Shown: positions 52,204-62,068 of the stretch, in pieces
Layout of the letters: the number at the start of each line of letters is the position of its first letter
Position numbering within the stretch: position 1 is the stretch's first letter
From: Bacteroidota bacterium
GTDB taxonomy: Bacteria > Bacteroidota > Bacteroidia > Chitinophagales > Saprospiraceae
NCBI GenBank assembly: GCA_017857395.1
Contig: JAFMDF010000007.1
Span: 1-64,000 of the forward strand
DNA: 64,000 bases
Reading direction: 5' to 3'
Program-made: the position numbers and the translations under genes
The notes under the pieces: generated by a model
Database searches by the model: none
Told to the model about the DNA's origin: nothing
The model's input: only the letters and a program-made list of their open reading frames with translations

Positions 52204-53902
52204 CACTTATCAATTCTTTCGTATAATCCGACTGAGGATTTTCATAAATTTTATCAGCATCCCCAATTTCCACCATCTTCCCATCCTTCATCACCATAAT
52301 TCGGTCACTAATAAACTGCACAACCGAAAGGTCGTGTGAAATAAAAATATAAGTCAACTCAAATTTTTCCCGCAAATCAATTAATAAATTTAAAATTTGT
52401 GCTTGGATAGAGACATCCAAAGAAGAGACACATTCATCGCAGATAATAAATTCAGGTTGCAAGGCTAAAGCACGAGCAATACAAATTCGTTGTCGTTGCC
52501 CACCAGAAAATTCATGAGGAAAGCGCATAAATTGGTCGGCACTTAAACCAACCGTTTCTAATAATTCAATCGTTTTTTCTTTATACTGTTTTTCATTCTT
52601 CCAAAGTCGATGGACTTGCATCGGTTCCATAATCGCTAAGCCAATAGGTTGCGTAGGATTGAGGGAGCTATAAGGATCTTGAAAAATGATTTGCATCTTT
52701 TTACGGAGTGTTTTCCAAGCATCCTCGGCTGCGGTTAATAAATTCTGTTGATTATAAATAATTTGACCAGCGCGTGCTTTTTCTAAACCTAAGATAGTCC
52801 GCCCCAAAGTAGACTTACCACAACCAGATTCACCGACTAGACCAAAAGTTTCCCCTTTAAAAACGTCAAAACTCACATCGTCAACTGCTTTGACAAAACT
52901 GGTTGTTTTACCCCAAAAGTTCTTTTTTGCGGGATACCAAGTAGCTAAATTTTGTACGGTTAGAATAGGCTTTCCAGTATATATCTTTTCTTTTCTAGCG
53001 GCAATACTTTGGGCATCGACTAGCGCAGGCGTTTCGATTTTTCCTGTTTCAAATCCTTCAACCGTTGGTAGTCGTTTTAAATGCTGATTAAGAGAAGGAC
53101 GACAAGCCAATAAGCCTTGTGTATAAGGATGTTGTGGATGATTAAAGATAGTATCGACTGTTCCATTTTCTACTATCTTTCCCTTTTTCATCACTAAGAC
53201 TCGGTCAGCTATAGATTTTATAACCCCTAAATCATGAGAAATAAATAGAATGGATAGTTGATAAATGGCTTTTAATTCATTCAATAATTCTAAAATACCT
53301 TTTTGTACCGTTACATCCAAAGCCGTAGTTGGTTCGTCTGCAATCAATAGGGTAGGGCGACAAGAAAGCGCCATGGCAATCATAATCCGTTGCTTCTGTC
53401 CACCCGAAAGTTGATGCGGATAAGCCGAAAAAATTCGCTCTACATCAGGTAATTTTACTTGCTCAAATAATTCTAAGGTTGTCTTTTTAGCAACCGAAAA
53501 AGTCGTTTTTTGATGTAATTGAATGGCTTCTATCACTTGTTGTCCGCAGGTCATCACAGGGTTTAAAGAAGTCATGGGTTCTTGAAAAATCATGGCAATT
53601 TGACTACCTCTAATTTGTTCAATTGTTCCTTTTGGTAATTGCGTGAGGTCAATAGGTTGACCATCGTTAGCCGTATGATTTGAATCGAATTGTATCTCCC
53701 CGTATGGGACATCCGCTATTTTAGGCAATAACTGCATAATAGACAAAGCCGTAATACTTTTACCAGAACCAGATTCGCCTACGATACCAATGGTTTCGCC
53801 TTTTTTTAGCGTAAAACTATTATTATCGACTGCTTTTAAAATGCCACTTTCCGTTGGGAAATGGATGGAAAGGTTATTAACTGCTAGAAGGGTGTCGTTC
53901 AC
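52193..53902 (-). CDS. Fused oligopeptide-type ABC transporter ATPase (two ATP-binding domains)
   Basis: 569 residues with two complete nucleotide-binding domains. First: Walker A GESGSGKS (near 40), signature LSGGQKQR and Walker B LLIADEPT. Second (from about 310): GESGCGKS, signature FSGGQRQR and [12 protein letters not shown], in which the usual Pro after DE is Cys. Each ends in the oligopeptide/dipeptide-type extension ([22 protein letters not shown]) for the DppD/DppF-like pair, so it is a fusion of both. It powers peptide or nickel-type import or drug-type export at the inner membrane. The permease genes are not in this window. Start codon overlaps the previous gene's stop by 4 bases. 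Confidence 0.93.
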   Translation of the reverse strand: MNDTLLAVNNLSIHFPTESGILKAVDNNSFTLKKGETIGIVGESGSGKSITALSIMQLLPKIADVPYGEIQFDSNHTANDGQPIDLTQLPKGTIEQIRGSQIAMIFQEPMTSLNPVMTCGQQVIEAIQLHQKTTFSVAKKTTLELFEQVKLPDVERIFSAYPHQLSGGQKQRIMIAMALSCRPTLLIADEPTTALDVTVQKGILELLNELKAIYQLSILFISHDLGVIKSIADRVLVMKKGKIVENGTVDTIFNHPQHPYTQGLLACRPSLNQHLKRLPTVEGFETGKIETPALVDAQSIAARKEKIYTGKPILTVQNLATWYPAKKNFWGKTTSFVKAVDDVSFDVFKGETFGLVGESGCGKSTLGRTILGLEKARAGQIIYNQQNLLTAAEDAWKTLRKKMQIIFQDPYSSLNPTQPIGLAIMEPMQVHRLWKNEKQYKEKTIELLETVGLSADQFMRFPHEFSGGQRQRICIARALALQPEFIICDECVSSLDVSIQAQILNLLIDLREKFELTYIFISHDLSVVQFISDRIMVMKDGKMVEIGDADKIYENPQSDYTKELISAIL

Positions 53903-54162
53903 GTTAGGATGTCTTTTAAACTAAGAGAAAGATGAGGTAATACCGTTGAGGGGATGAGTTCTGTTTCGGAAACTTTCTTAGTTAATTTAAGCTTTCCTTT
54001 TTTATTATCAATATGCGTAATTACGGGTTGCCCTTTTTTATTTCTAAATAGAAGTTGCCCTTTAATAAGTAGGAAGGGATCCTTACCTAAAATACGGTCA
54101 AAATCCGCATCATAAGTGGGTAAGGAAAAAGGAATATTTTGTTGTTCAACAAATTTGGTCAT
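53899..54162 (-). CDS. Small hypothetical protein in the decarboxylase-ABC operon (87 aa)
   Basis: Soluble, mixed strands: PFSLPTYDADFDRILGKDPFLLIKGQLLFRNKKGQPVITHIDN, then KLKLTKKVSETELIPSTVLPHL. Its stop overlaps the ABC ATPase start by 4 bases and its start is 36 bases after the decarboxylase stop, so the three are probably one operon. No family recognised. Confidence 0.6.
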   Translation of the reverse strand: MTKFVEQQNIPFSLPTYDADFDRILGKDPFLLIKGQLLFRNKKGQPVITHIDNKKGKLKLTKKVSETELIPSTVLPHLSLSLKDILT

Positions 54163-54198
54163 AATTTGACTTTTTTCAAAGTTACTATTTTTTTCAAA

Positions 54199-55650
54199 CT
54201 ATTTCTTTTGTAAATCAACCGCCACTTCAATTATTTCCTCCATTAAATCCCGAATATGCGACGCAGCAGTTAAAGGATTAATAACCGTTAAGCGTAAATA
54301 ACGAACGCCTTTTACCTCCGAAGAAGTGATATAAAAATTACCTCTTTGTACAATTTCGTTACGCAAAGTCAATTGAAATTCATTTCCCGTTCCAAATTTG
54401 ATATATTGAAAGCAAAGAATATTAGACTCTGGAACATAAGGGCAATTAAAATCAGCATGCTCGTTAATAATTTGCCGAAATTGTCGGGTATTTTGATATT
54501 GATTGTCAATGAAATTAGCCATGCCTTGTTCGCCTTCTGCGGCTAAGACCCAAAATAATTTAGTACCAATGCCTGCTTTGGTACATTCCAGAGAATGGGT
54601 AATGGTATCTCGACCAATGGCTTCTTTATCGTGAAAAAGGTAGCTGCCTTTTTGTTGAAAAGTAGTATTTAAGGTCTGGTAATCTTTAAATAAAACGGCA
54701 GCACAAAGGGTAGAAGTTTGCATCATTTTATGGGTGTCCCAAACTAAGGAATTCGCTCTTTTTACCCCTTTTAAGAAATGTCGCTCTGTGGGAGAAACTA
54801 AAGCACTTGCCCCATGTGCACCATCCACATGAAACCACAAGTCATTTTCTTTACAAAAATGACCAATTTCATCTATCGGGTCATATAGTCCCGTGGATGT
54901 TGCACAAGCATTGGCAACCACCGCCATAACTCTTTTGCCGGCTTCTTTGGCACGCTGATAGACGGGCATTAAGTCTTCTGGTTTTAAAACTTCCCAATCA
55001 TTGACTGCAACAGGTAGCATTGCTTTTTTACCCATGCCCATAATAGAAATAGCCCTAGCAATGGAATAATGTGCGACTTCCGACCCTAAAACAACCAAAT
55101 CATTTGGTGCACCTTCCACCCAAGCATCGGGCGAAATAGCTGCTCTTGCAGCCAACAAAGCCGTTAAATTAGCAGCCGAACCACCATGGGTTAAAATACC
55201 GCCGCCATTTCCTGCGATTGTTTCCATATCCGATAATTTCATTCCTTTAAACCAGCCTACTTTTGCTAGCATCCAATTTACAATCACTTGTTCTATAGCA
55301 ATAGTGGAAGGGCTCATTTCGTACATAGAGGCTGGACTATTAATCACTCCATGAATGAAGTCTGCCATTCCAGAAGCTACATGCGGAACGGCTACTTGAT
55401 GTCCTATATAATGTGGGTGATGCAAGTGTTGCGTATTGGGTAAGTAAGCGTCTAAAAAACCACCAGCAGCTTGTGGTGTAAATCCACCCGTTTGAATCCA
55501 TTTTTCTAGCTGCATTAATTCTGCTAATTCAGCGATTGGTTTTTGTACCAAAACTTTACCTTGACCAGCTTGGCTTTTTGATAAATAGTCTGCTAATTTT
55601 TCGACGACAACATTAGCGACCGCTTTAAACGCTTTTGGATTATTCTTCAT
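54199..55650 (-). CDS. PLP-dependent group II amino-acid decarboxylase
   Basis: 483 residues. Family marks: HPHYIGHQVAVPHVASGMADFIHGVINSP, GGILTHGGSAANLTALLAAR, WFHVDGAHGASALVSP (cofactor Asp) and the Schiff-base Lys in VWDTHKMMQTS (near 307). Group II includes aromatic-amino-acid, glutamate, histidine and 2,4-diaminobutyrate decarboxylases; the specificity cannot be read. Products would be amines plus CO2. First gene of a likely leftward operon with an 87-residue protein and a fused ABC ATPase, which hints at a role with a transported amine or peptide (inference). Confidence 0.9.
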   Translation of the reverse strand: MKNNPKAFKAVANVVVEKLADYLSKSQAGQGKVLVQKPIAELAELMQLEKWIQTGGFTPQAAGGFLDAYLPNTQHLHHPHYIGHQVAVPHVASGMADFIHGVINSPASMYEMSPSTIAIEQVIVNWMLAKVGWFKGMKLSDMETIAGNGGGILTHGGSAANLTALLAARAAISPDAWVEGAPNDLVVLGSEVAHYSIARAISIMGMGKKAMLPVAVNDWEVLKPEDLMPVYQRAKEAGKRVMAVVANACATSTGLYDPIDEIGHFCKENDLWFHVDGAHGASALVSPTERHFLKGVKRANSLVWDTHKMMQTSTLCAAVLFKDYQTLNTTFQQKGSYLFHDKEAIGRDTITHSLECTKAGIGTKLFWVLAAEGEQGMANFIDNQYQNTRQFRQIINEHADFNCPYVPESNILCFQYIKFGTGNEFQLTLRNEIVQRGNFYITSSEVKGVRYLRLTVINPLTAASHIRDLMEEIIEVAVDLQKK

Positions 55651-55834
55651 TGATTGTAAGTATAGAGGATTAGATAGTCCCTAAATGAAAAGAATATTTT
55701 CTCGATTAAAAATACCAACACAAAAGTAAAAAATTAGCCAACTTTGAAGTACTAATTTACAAGCTATTTCCTCGTTTAAATACTCCAGAATTATTTAACA
55801 ATCAAACTTATTTAGTTTTAACGATCTATACATT

Positions 55835-55864
55835 TTTGAATACGCCATCTTTTTCCTACCTTTA
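55835..55864 (+). promoter_or_regulatory. Possible promoter of the coiled-coil protein gene
   Basis: TTTG at 55835-55838, 18 bases, TACCTTTA at 55857-55864 (one base off TAnnTTTG). The leader to ATG 55955 is about 90 nt. Confidence 0.45.
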
Positions 55865-55954
55865 GTTATCATAAAACAAAAATACCTCCCTTTCCCTTAA
55901 TTTCCCTCCAATTAAGTGACCTATTTTACAATCACAGCAAACACACTACACAAC

Positions 55955-56938
55955 ATGAGAAAACTAAACATTTTGTCAATCCTATTTATAGGGTTGATTA
56001 TCGCCGTTTTTTTACTAACAAATTGGGGGTTTAAACTCACCGAAGAAAAGAATCAATTCTACGAAGAAAATCAGGTCTTAACCCAACAAATTTCCGCTTT
56101 AGATGAATTAAAGAACGATCTCAAAGAAGAAGTAGATACTTTGATGAATACCTATAATCAAGCAACTAAAGAAAAGGAAGTATTAGAAAAATTATTGCGA
56201 AAGACGAAGCGTAAATTAGCAAGTACGAATAATGAATTTCAGCAATTTAGAATGGAGTCCGCAACTGCTATCCAATCTTTAAAAGAGAGTATTCATCGTT
56301 TAGTCAAAGCAAAATCCACTTTAGAAAAAACGATTCAAGCCACAGAAAAAGCAAATAATACCTTATTAGACCAAGCTGGAATAGACCGAATGGTTTTTAA
56401 GAAAATAATGTATGGTTCGGGAGATCAAACAGTTGCCTTTAAAGCTTTGCAGCGAGAATTTGCAGCGGTTCAGGAAAAAAGAGAAGAAGCTGCCAGAGAA
56501 AGAGCGGTTAGAAAGATAAAATCAAATCAGCGACCTAAAAGTATTGATAGAAAAGTATTAAGGGCAACTGCTTTTAGAACAGAAACAGAAATGAGAAGCG
56601 GTAAGATTACCGCTAAGGCTAAAAGGGTCAAACGAATAGTCGTAAGTTTTGATTTTCAAGATATACCAACTGACCAGTTAGGAGAACAAGAATTATATTT
56701 AGTGATAAAAGATGGTAAAAAGAAATTATTAGATAAAAATGCACCAACGGTAAAAGTGCGAATAAAAGGATTGCTGCAAGAACTAAGAGTCATTAAAACT
56801 AAAAAAGTGGACTTGCAAACAGCAAAAAGAATCTTTTTTAAATTTGATGTATTAGAGCGTTTGGAAGCGGGATACCACAAAGTGGAAGTCTATGCAAAAA
56901 GTGGGTTGTTGGGTAAGACTAGTTTTCGAGTAGAGTAG
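55955..56938 (+). CDS. Hypothetical membrane-anchored coiled-coil protein
   Basis: About 327 residues from ATG 55955 (MRKLNILSILFIGLIIAVFLL), which starts the single N-terminal membrane segment; ATG 55916 only adds 13 polar residues. After it a long coiled coil runs to about 125 (ENQVLTQQISALDELKNDL, NQATKEKEVLEKLLRKTKR, SIHRLVKAKSTLEKTI). Then a basic region, and from about 215 a beta-type domain (RVKRIVVSFDFQDIPTDQLGEQELYLVIKDGKK) to the end. Periplasmic display from the inner membrane is the likely layout. No named family; similar proteins may exist in related genomes. Confidence 0.65.
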   Translation: MRKLNILSILFIGLIIAVFLLTNWGFKLTEEKNQFYEENQVLTQQISALDELKNDLKEEVDTLMNTYNQATKEKEVLEKLLRKTKRKLASTNNEFQQFRMESATAIQSLKESIHRLVKAKSTLEKTIQATEKANNTLLDQAGIDRMVFKKIMYGSGDQTVAFKALQREFAAVQEKREEAARERAVRKIKSNQRPKSIDRKVLRATAFRTETEMRSGKITAKAKRVKRIVVSFDFQDIPTDQLGEQELYLVIKDGKKKLLDKNAPTVKVRIKGLLQELRVIKTKKVDLQTAKRIFFKFDVLERLEAGYHKVEVYAKSGLLGKTSFRVE

Positions 56939-56949
56939 AGAGAAATTAG

Positions 56950-57053
56950 AGGTTAAGGGAAGTTATTAGAAGTTATTTGATAGAGCGACTAAAATGGGGA
57001 GCAGTCATAATAACTTCTAATAACACAAAGTAATAATCTCAATAACTTCTTAT
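56950..57053. repeat. Word-type hairpin element
   Basis: Left arm words AGTTATTAGAAGTTATTTG; right arm AATAACTTCTAATAACAC and a second ATAACTTCTTATT. It separates two converging genes and abuts the PorV/PorQ stop codon. Confidence 0.7.
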
Positions 57054-58133
57054 TTACCGCTTCAAACTAAAAATAAGCGAAATAACATGAGAGTAAGTTT
57101 GATTGCGCTGTTCGCCAACATCGGTGAAAGCGTAATCAATGCTAAACTGCTGGATTTTTAGACCAACACCTAAATTAGGCTGAATGGTTAAGAAATTTTG
57201 TGTATCAAAATTGCTTTCCTTTTGAAAATTATTGACGCCTAATCTAAAGAAGACTAAATCTTTAAAATCTAATTCTGCTCCAATAGCTAGGTCTAAACTG
57301 ACTGGGTCGGCACTAATTAAGGTATTCCTTTTTCCATCAGTTGTTGCAATCCAGTCCATTTCTACTAATAAGTTCCAATTATCATTCAGTTCAAAAGGAC
57401 GAGCTACGCCAAGCGTTATTTGAGGACTTGTTTTTTCTACGGAATTAATGGGTAAATCATTACCAGAAAAAGATAAAACGGCTTTTTCGGCATCAGATAA
57501 ACTAAAAGACCAAGCATTAAAGGTATTTGTTGCATCTTTTACGACTAAACCCAACCGCCATTTTTTACCAACATATAATACAGCAGCATCTAGGCCAAAC
57601 CCCCAAGAAGTCGCAAAAGAGCCAATTTGCCGATAAACAATTTTAGCATTTCCGCCGACATATAAATTTCCTTTTTTTGTAGTTATTTTTTGCGCATAAC
57701 TCCCTAAGAAAGCATAGTCAGCAGCAGAGAAAGGAACAATATTATCATAATTGATGGTGCCATCGGCTTCAAAAAGACTTAAGGTATTTGGAATATCGTC
57801 GATACCAAAACGAATAAGGGATAAGCCAAATTTTCTATCTTTTTTAGATAATGGTAATACTGCTCCTAAATAATCGAATTTGGCTACACCCGCAAATTGC
57901 TCGGTGTGCATGGCACCAAATTGAGGACCATCTAATTCTAGCGCACCTAAAGCAGCAGGATTCCAGTAACTGGCAAAAACTGAATTAGTACTAGCTATAT
58001 TAGCATTGCCCATTCCTCTAGCTCTAGCGCCAATACCTATAGATAAAAATTCGTTAGAATACTTTTGACTAAAAAGATCAGTTAAACCGGTAAAGGTAAT
58101 AAGTAGGAAGAAACTATATTTGATAAAATTCAT
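57054..58133 (-). CDS. PorV/PorQ family outer-membrane protein
   Basis: 359 residues with signal peptide (MNFIKYSFFLLITFTGLTDLFSQ). Entry FLSIGIGARARGMGNANIASTNSVFASYWNPAALG is the PorV/PorQ (UPF0164-like) signature; the rest is a beta barrel with alternating strands ending ...SHVISLIFSLKR (the terminal aromatic-strand position is VISLIFSLK). In T9SS, PorV shuttles cargo and PorQ aids attachment; which one this is cannot be told from sequence alone. It is the third T9SS-related locus in the window and stands apart from the 5.5-21.9 kb block. Confidence 0.88.
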   Translation of the reverse strand: MNFIKYSFFLLITFTGLTDLFSQKYSNEFLSIGIGARARGMGNANIASTNSVFASYWNPAALGALELDGPQFGAMHTEQFAGVAKFDYLGAVLPLSKKDRKFGLSLIRFGIDDIPNTLSLFEADGTINYDNIVPFSAADYAFLGSYAQKITTKKGNLYVGGNAKIVYRQIGSFATSWGFGLDAAVLYVGKKWRLGLVVKDATNTFNAWSFSLSDAEKAVLSFSGNDLPINSVEKTSPQITLGVARPFELNDNWNLLVEMDWIATTDGKRNTLISADPVSLDLAIGAELDFKDLVFFRLGVNNFQKESNFDTQNFLTIQPNLGVGLKIQQFSIDYAFTDVGEQRNQTYSHVISLIFSLKR

Positions 58134-58250
58134 TAAATGCAGTAAGGTTTGTATAGTATATATTTACTCTAAAAACGGAAAACCCATTAGGTTATTCTCA
58201 AAAGATTGTCTTTAACAGCACAAATAAAAGAAAAAAATTACAGGATGACC

Positions 58251-58301
58251 TACTTTCCTACCTTTTTGCCCTTTTACCTCTAAACCTTGCTACCTTACTA
58301 A
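58251..58301. repeat. Tandem-word repeat, one arm only
   Basis: Words CCTACTTTCCTACCTTTTTG, CCTTTTACC, TCTAAACCTTGCTACCTTAC in tandem, with no matching left arm. It abuts the end of the saccharopine-dehydrogenase-like gene at 58298 and resembles the right arm at 31696-31779. Confidence 0.5.
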
Positions 58302-59629
58302 ACATGCCTATCCTTAAAAACAATTCCATGTGCTTCTAATTCTTGTAATAGAGGTTCATAAACCGCTTTTTGCATAGGCGCTTCCATCCCCAATTCTTTA
58401 ACTTCGCCAGTCATTACTTTTTTGAGCATAATTGCCATTGGTAAACCGACCACCTTAGACAAAGCCGTATTTTCGCCATTTTCTCCTGTTAATTGCAAAG
58501 TAGAAATTAAAGTCTTTCGTTCGCCCTCTAAGATATAGTCATATTCATGCTGCATGATAATAACATCTTTTTCGGTAGGTTTGAGCGACCATTTATCTAA
58601 TAAAACGGTTTCTAGTAATAAGGCAGGCGTAGCTCTTGAAAATTTAATTCTTCTTTTACTAAATAGACCAAGCCATTCCAACTGTTTCATAACTTTAGAA
58701 AAGGGAGTTACACCTAACTTATTCGACATTCTCTCTTTGACAGATCCTCCAGGTTCATCCTGTAAATAAGCTTCCATCCATTCATGGAAAGACATTTTTT
58801 CAGAATCTAAAATAGGGTAAGAACCATCGGTCAATCCAATTTGGATTAAGGCATTCCAGCCATCACAAAATCCAGGATAGCGCAAAGTTGCTCTATAAAT
58901 ATTGGGCACATCGTTTAAACCATATGTTTTTTTATACAATAAAGAATCTCGATTGGCATAAGCTTCCAATTCTCCAAAGCCATCAATATTGACCGTTTTG
59001 TAAGTTTGAAAGAGTCGATGATAAGGAATATATTTTTTCTTGCCTTTTTCTAAATATTGAGCAGTTCCTTGGCCCATTAAAACCAAGTTTCTAGGATTCC
59101 AGGTAAATTTGAATTTCCAAGGATTGTCTTTTAAGTATTGAGGAGCGACTAAGCCTCCACCATAAGAACGGAAATTGACGACTTTTCCTCCTTTTGCTCG
59201 AATATCATCTAATCTTTTTTTAGCGGCAATATGTTCTAATCCAGGATCTAATCCTCGGTTTCCTGTAAACACCAATTCTCTATCTCTTGCTTCATCCCCA
59301 AGTCGATACATCTCTCTAGAAATATAGGAAGAAGTAATAAAAGGTTTTTGAAATTTAATGCAATCGTGCGCTACTTCCAAATGCAAATGAGCGGGTAATA
59401 AAGAGATGACGGCATCTGTTCGTGCTAAATGGTCTTTTCTGTCATTATTTTTAGAAACATCTAGCCAGATAGCTCTGGCATTTGGATGATTTTTTACTTT
59501 TGCTTTTGCTAATTCAAGATTAGCATCTGCTACGGTAATAAACCAATTATGAGTAGCTGCTGCTTTACACAAATAATTGATTAAAGCAGAGGAAGAACGA
59601 CCAGCACCTATGACAAGAATATTATTCAT
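58298..59629 (-). CDS. Saccharopine-dehydrogenase family protein
   Basis: 443 residues. NAD(P)-binding Rossmann start ILVIGAGRSSSALINYLCKAA (glycine motif G-x-G-x-x-x-x), then DAVISLLPAHLHLEVAHDCIK and TSSYIS. The second half GVTPFSKVMKQLEWLGLF and an acidic end complete the family layout of the glutamate-forming Lys9-like type (about 440-450 residues). It catalyses saccharopine cleavage or synthesis in lysine metabolism, or a related reaction; no partner lysine gene is near, so the substrate is inferred from family only. Confidence 0.87.
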   Translation of the reverse strand: MNNILVIGAGRSSSALINYLCKAAATHNWFITVADANLELAKAKVKNHPNARAIWLDVSKNNDRKDHLARTDAVISLLPAHLHLEVAHDCIKFQKPFITSSYISREMYRLGDEARDRELVFTGNRGLDPGLEHIAAKKRLDDIRAKGGKVVNFRSYGGGLVAPQYLKDNPWKFKFTWNPRNLVLMGQGTAQYLEKGKKKYIPYHRLFQTYKTVNIDGFGELEAYANRDSLLYKKTYGLNDVPNIYRATLRYPGFCDGWNALIQIGLTDGSYPILDSEKMSFHEWMEAYLQDEPGGSVKERMSNKLGVTPFSKVMKQLEWLGLFSKRRIKFSRATPALLLETVLLDKWSLKPTEKDVIIMQHEYDYILEGERKTLISTLQLTGENGENTALSKVVGLPMAIMLKKVMTGEVKELGMEAPMQKAVYEPLLQELEAHGIVFKDRHV

Positions 59630-59807
59630 TTTCTTTAATTTAGCACTATATTAACTTAAAATTTAACTAGATTGATTTAGAATAAGGAATTCGTTCTACA
59701 AAGGCTCAATATAAAGACAAATAGTTAAGAATAGCAAAGTTTTGTTTGGTACTTTTACATTAATTTCACGCATTTTAGTTCGGTAGATAGAAAAATAATC
59801 ATTAAAC

Positions 59808-60290
59808 ATGAAGCAAAAAAAATTAGTATTGACATGGGAAGAAGTTCAGGAATTGGCAGATTTAGTTCCTGTAGAGGCCGCACTTTTAAACTTGGCGACC
59901 GCCAGCTTAAAACACGCTTATGCACCTTACTCTAATTTTCATGTTGGTGCAGCTATTTTATTAGAAAGTGGTGAAATGCTTGGCGGTAGTAATCAAGAAA
60001 ATGCGGCTTATCCAATGTGCCTTTGTGCAGAGCGAGTAGCCTTATCAGCGGCGGCATCCCAGCATCCAAATATAGTTATTAAAACAATGGCGATTACAGT
60101 AAAAGCACCCAATCAAGTTATTGGACAACCTGCCATGCCTTGTGGTTCTTGTAGACAAGCATTATGCGAAAAAGAATACCAACAAAAACAGGCAATTCGA
60201 TTAGTAGTTAGAGGAGAAAAAGGAAGCATATATTGCTTCAAATCAGCCAAGGATATTTTACCTTTTTCTTTTGATGCTAGTTTTCTCTAA
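59808..60290 (+). CDS. cdd: Cytidine deaminase
   Basis: 160 residues, cytoplasmic; deaminates cytidine and deoxycytidine to uridines for salvage. The zinc site is complete: CAE at 73-75 and PCGSC at 110-114. NFHVGAA and GGSNQENAAYP are the substrate-binding parts. Length and layout correspond to the homotetrameric type with a slightly longer C-terminus. Single gene rightward. Confidence 0.95.
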   Translation: MKQKKLVLTWEEVQELADLVPVEAALLNLATASLKHAYAPYSNFHVGAAILLESGEMLGGSNQENAAYPMCLCAERVALSAAASQHPNIVIKTMAITVKAPNQVIGQPAMPCGSCRQALCEKEYQQKQAIRLVVRGEKGSIYCFKSAKDILPFSFDASFL

Positions 60291-60599
60291 AAAAAATGAA
60301 CATCCTAGTTGCAATTCTCGTTACTATTTTGCAAACTTAGCGTCATAAAAAAGCGTTTTACAGATAAGATAAGCTTTGCTTACTCAGTTATATTAAAAAA
60401 AACAGCAAACATCACCGTAAATATTAATTAATATTGAAAATTATTACTTCCCAATTTTTTATTACCCTTATATTTGCAATTCTTTTTATCACTAGACTTG
60501 ATGACTTCCACAAGTTGTCTCAAAACAAACGAATAACTTATCTAAGTATTCCCTTAATTATCATGTCATTAAGTCACATCAAAAAATCTTTAAAAATTT
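60291..60599. other. Leader region of the cold-shock gene
   Basis: No gene of its own. It carries TATATTTG at 60469-60476, a perfect -7 box without a clear -33 partner, which would give a 120-nt leader, typical for cold-shock genes that are regulated by mRNA structure. Confidence 0.45.
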
Positions 60600-60821
60600 A
60601 TGTTAGAAGGTACTGTTAAATGGTTTAGCCTAGAGAAAGGCTATGGATTCATCAAGCGCAAAGGCGGCGGAAAAGATGTATTTGTGCATATCAATGAAGT
60701 ATTAGAATCAGGCTACAAAACACTTTATGAAAAAGAAGAAGTAGAGTTTGAAATAGTAGAAAATGAGAGAGGACAGATTTGTGCGAGAAATATTGATGCG
60801 TATGAATATGTCGATGAATAA
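60600..60821 (+). CDS. Cold-shock domain protein (CspA family)
   Basis: 73 residues. RNP1 motif KGYGFI (12-17) and RNP2 VFVHI (about 27-31) with the conserved EGTVKWF start. Binds single-stranded RNA/DNA. Like many Csp genes it has a long leader (about 120 nt from the likely promoter at 60469) and a hairpin shortly after the stop. Slightly acidic at the C-terminus (DAYEYVDE). Confidence 0.93.
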   Translation: MLEGTVKWFSLEKGYGFIKRKGGGKDVFVHINEVLESGYKTLYEKEEVEFEIVENERGQICARNIDAYEYVDE

Positions 60822-61304
60822 ATAATTGTTTGGTTATCAACCAAGACAAAGAAAGACCGTACGGAAAGCGTAAGGAGTACCAAATAATGATATTGTTAAA
60901 TTGTTGATTTAACTAGATAAAGAGTTACAACAATTTAACACTATTGTTTAATGTATACTAGTAGTAAATCGAATCTGGTACGACCGATTTTTATCACACC
61001 TTCCCTATCTTCTATAGCATTAACATCTGATTAACAAAAATTCAAACTTCATAAGATACACTACGAATGTCTTGGTATTACCTTTGTAATAGATAATACA
61101 AAAACAACGTTTTAATTCCGATTATTTTCGGAATAAAAAATGTTATTTTTGCATTTTTTGCAAATGTATTCTTTGAGACAAATATGGTAAATAAAAGAAC
61201 AGAAGTCACTTGATTCCGTTAATACAATTGAATTGACTCCTGCTTCTAATTTATCTTATTACTTAAGGAATCAATATTTTATAATCACACAAATTAAAGT
61301 TAAA
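60822..61304. other. Intergenic region with inverted repeat
   Basis: No gene. Hairpin at 60894-60940 serves the cold-shock gene. TACCTTTG at 61081-61088 and TATTTTTG at 61144-61151 match the -7 consensus but lack clear -33 boxes; either may start the DUF1573 message, giving leaders of about 215 or 150 nt. Confidence 0.45.
60894..60940 (+). terminator. Inverted repeat after the cold-shock gene
   Basis: Perfect 13-bp arms TGTTAAATTGTTG (60894-60906) and CAACAATTTAACA (60928-60940), 21-base loop, no strong U-tract. It may belong to the word-type family. Confidence 0.5.
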
Positions 61305-61811
61305 ATGAAATTAAGAATTGCTATTTTAAGCCTTATGGCAGCAAGTTTATTCATGGTTGCTTGTGGTGGCGGTGACGCTTCTGTAAGAGAGGAAGCTAAG
61401 AGAGCTATCCAAGCTAATCCAACACCAGCTGCACCAGCTACTCCAACAGCAACACCAGCAACACCAGCTGCACCAGCAGGCCCAACAACTACTATGTCTT
61501 TTGACAACTTAGAGTATGATTATGGTACAATCACTTCTGGTGAGAAAGTACAATATGCTTATAAGTTTAAGAATACAGGTTCTGAGCCATTAATCATTAG
61601 CAACGCTAAAGGTAGCTGTGGATGTACTGTTCCTGAGTGGCCAAAAGAGCCAATTGCTCCAGGTGCAACTAGTGAAATTTTAGTTCAATTTGATTCTAGT
61701 AACAAGAGCGGTAACCAATCTAAGCGAGTTACATTGACTTCTAACACTAATCCTGCTCAAACATTTTTGACTATCAAAGGTGTGGTAAATAAGGCAGAAG
61801 AAGCAAAGTAA
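61305..61811 (+). CDS. DUF1573 domain lipoprotein
   Basis: 168 residues from ATG 61305, which starts a lipoprotein signal (MKLRIAILSLMAASLFMVAC, lipobox MVAC, Cys20). A frame continues upstream to 61233 but is not signal-like. A Pro/Ala/Thr linker (about 45-65) leads to the DUF1573 Ig-like domain: FDNLEYDYGTITSGEKVQY, FKNTGSEPLIISNAKGSCGC, TVPEWPKEPIAPG and FDSSNKSGNQSKRVTLTSN. Function unknown; surface or periplasmic. Strong terminator follows at 61874. Confidence 0.9.
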   Translation: MKLRIAILSLMAASLFMVACGGGDASVREEAKRAIQANPTPAAPATPTATPATPAAPAGPTTTMSFDNLEYDYGTITSGEKVQYAYKFKNTGSEPLIISNAKGSCGCTVPEWPKEPIAPGATSEILVQFDSSNKSGNQSKRVTLTSNTNPAQTFLTIKGVVNKAEEAK

Positions 61812-61873
61812 TTACTTGATTTTAGCAAATAGTATTTATAGGATAATACTATTCTCAAAACAAGTTTACTATG

Positions 61874-61911
61874 AAAAATACCGTATTCAATTTATTGAAT
61901 ACGGTATTTTT
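61874..61911 (+). terminator. Intrinsic terminator
   Basis: 17-bp perfect stem (61874-61890 with 61895-61911), TTTA loop and a run of T at the end. Confidence 0.92.
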
Positions 61912-62068
61912 TTGTCAAAAACGACCGAATCCTAAAAGAAATAGCGAGCATACTAAATAGAGACCCAACAATTTTTCGTTATTTTGCATCTTTAAGCCAT
62001 AATAGCGGACAAGTAATTTATTAAAAGTGATGAATAGCTTGACCGGATTAAAAAAGTAGCCAATAGAA

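Noticed and set aside
60434-60619. 61-residue frame before the cold-shock gene
   Set aside because: It begins with TTG, overlaps the csp start, and lies in a region better explained as the csp leader.
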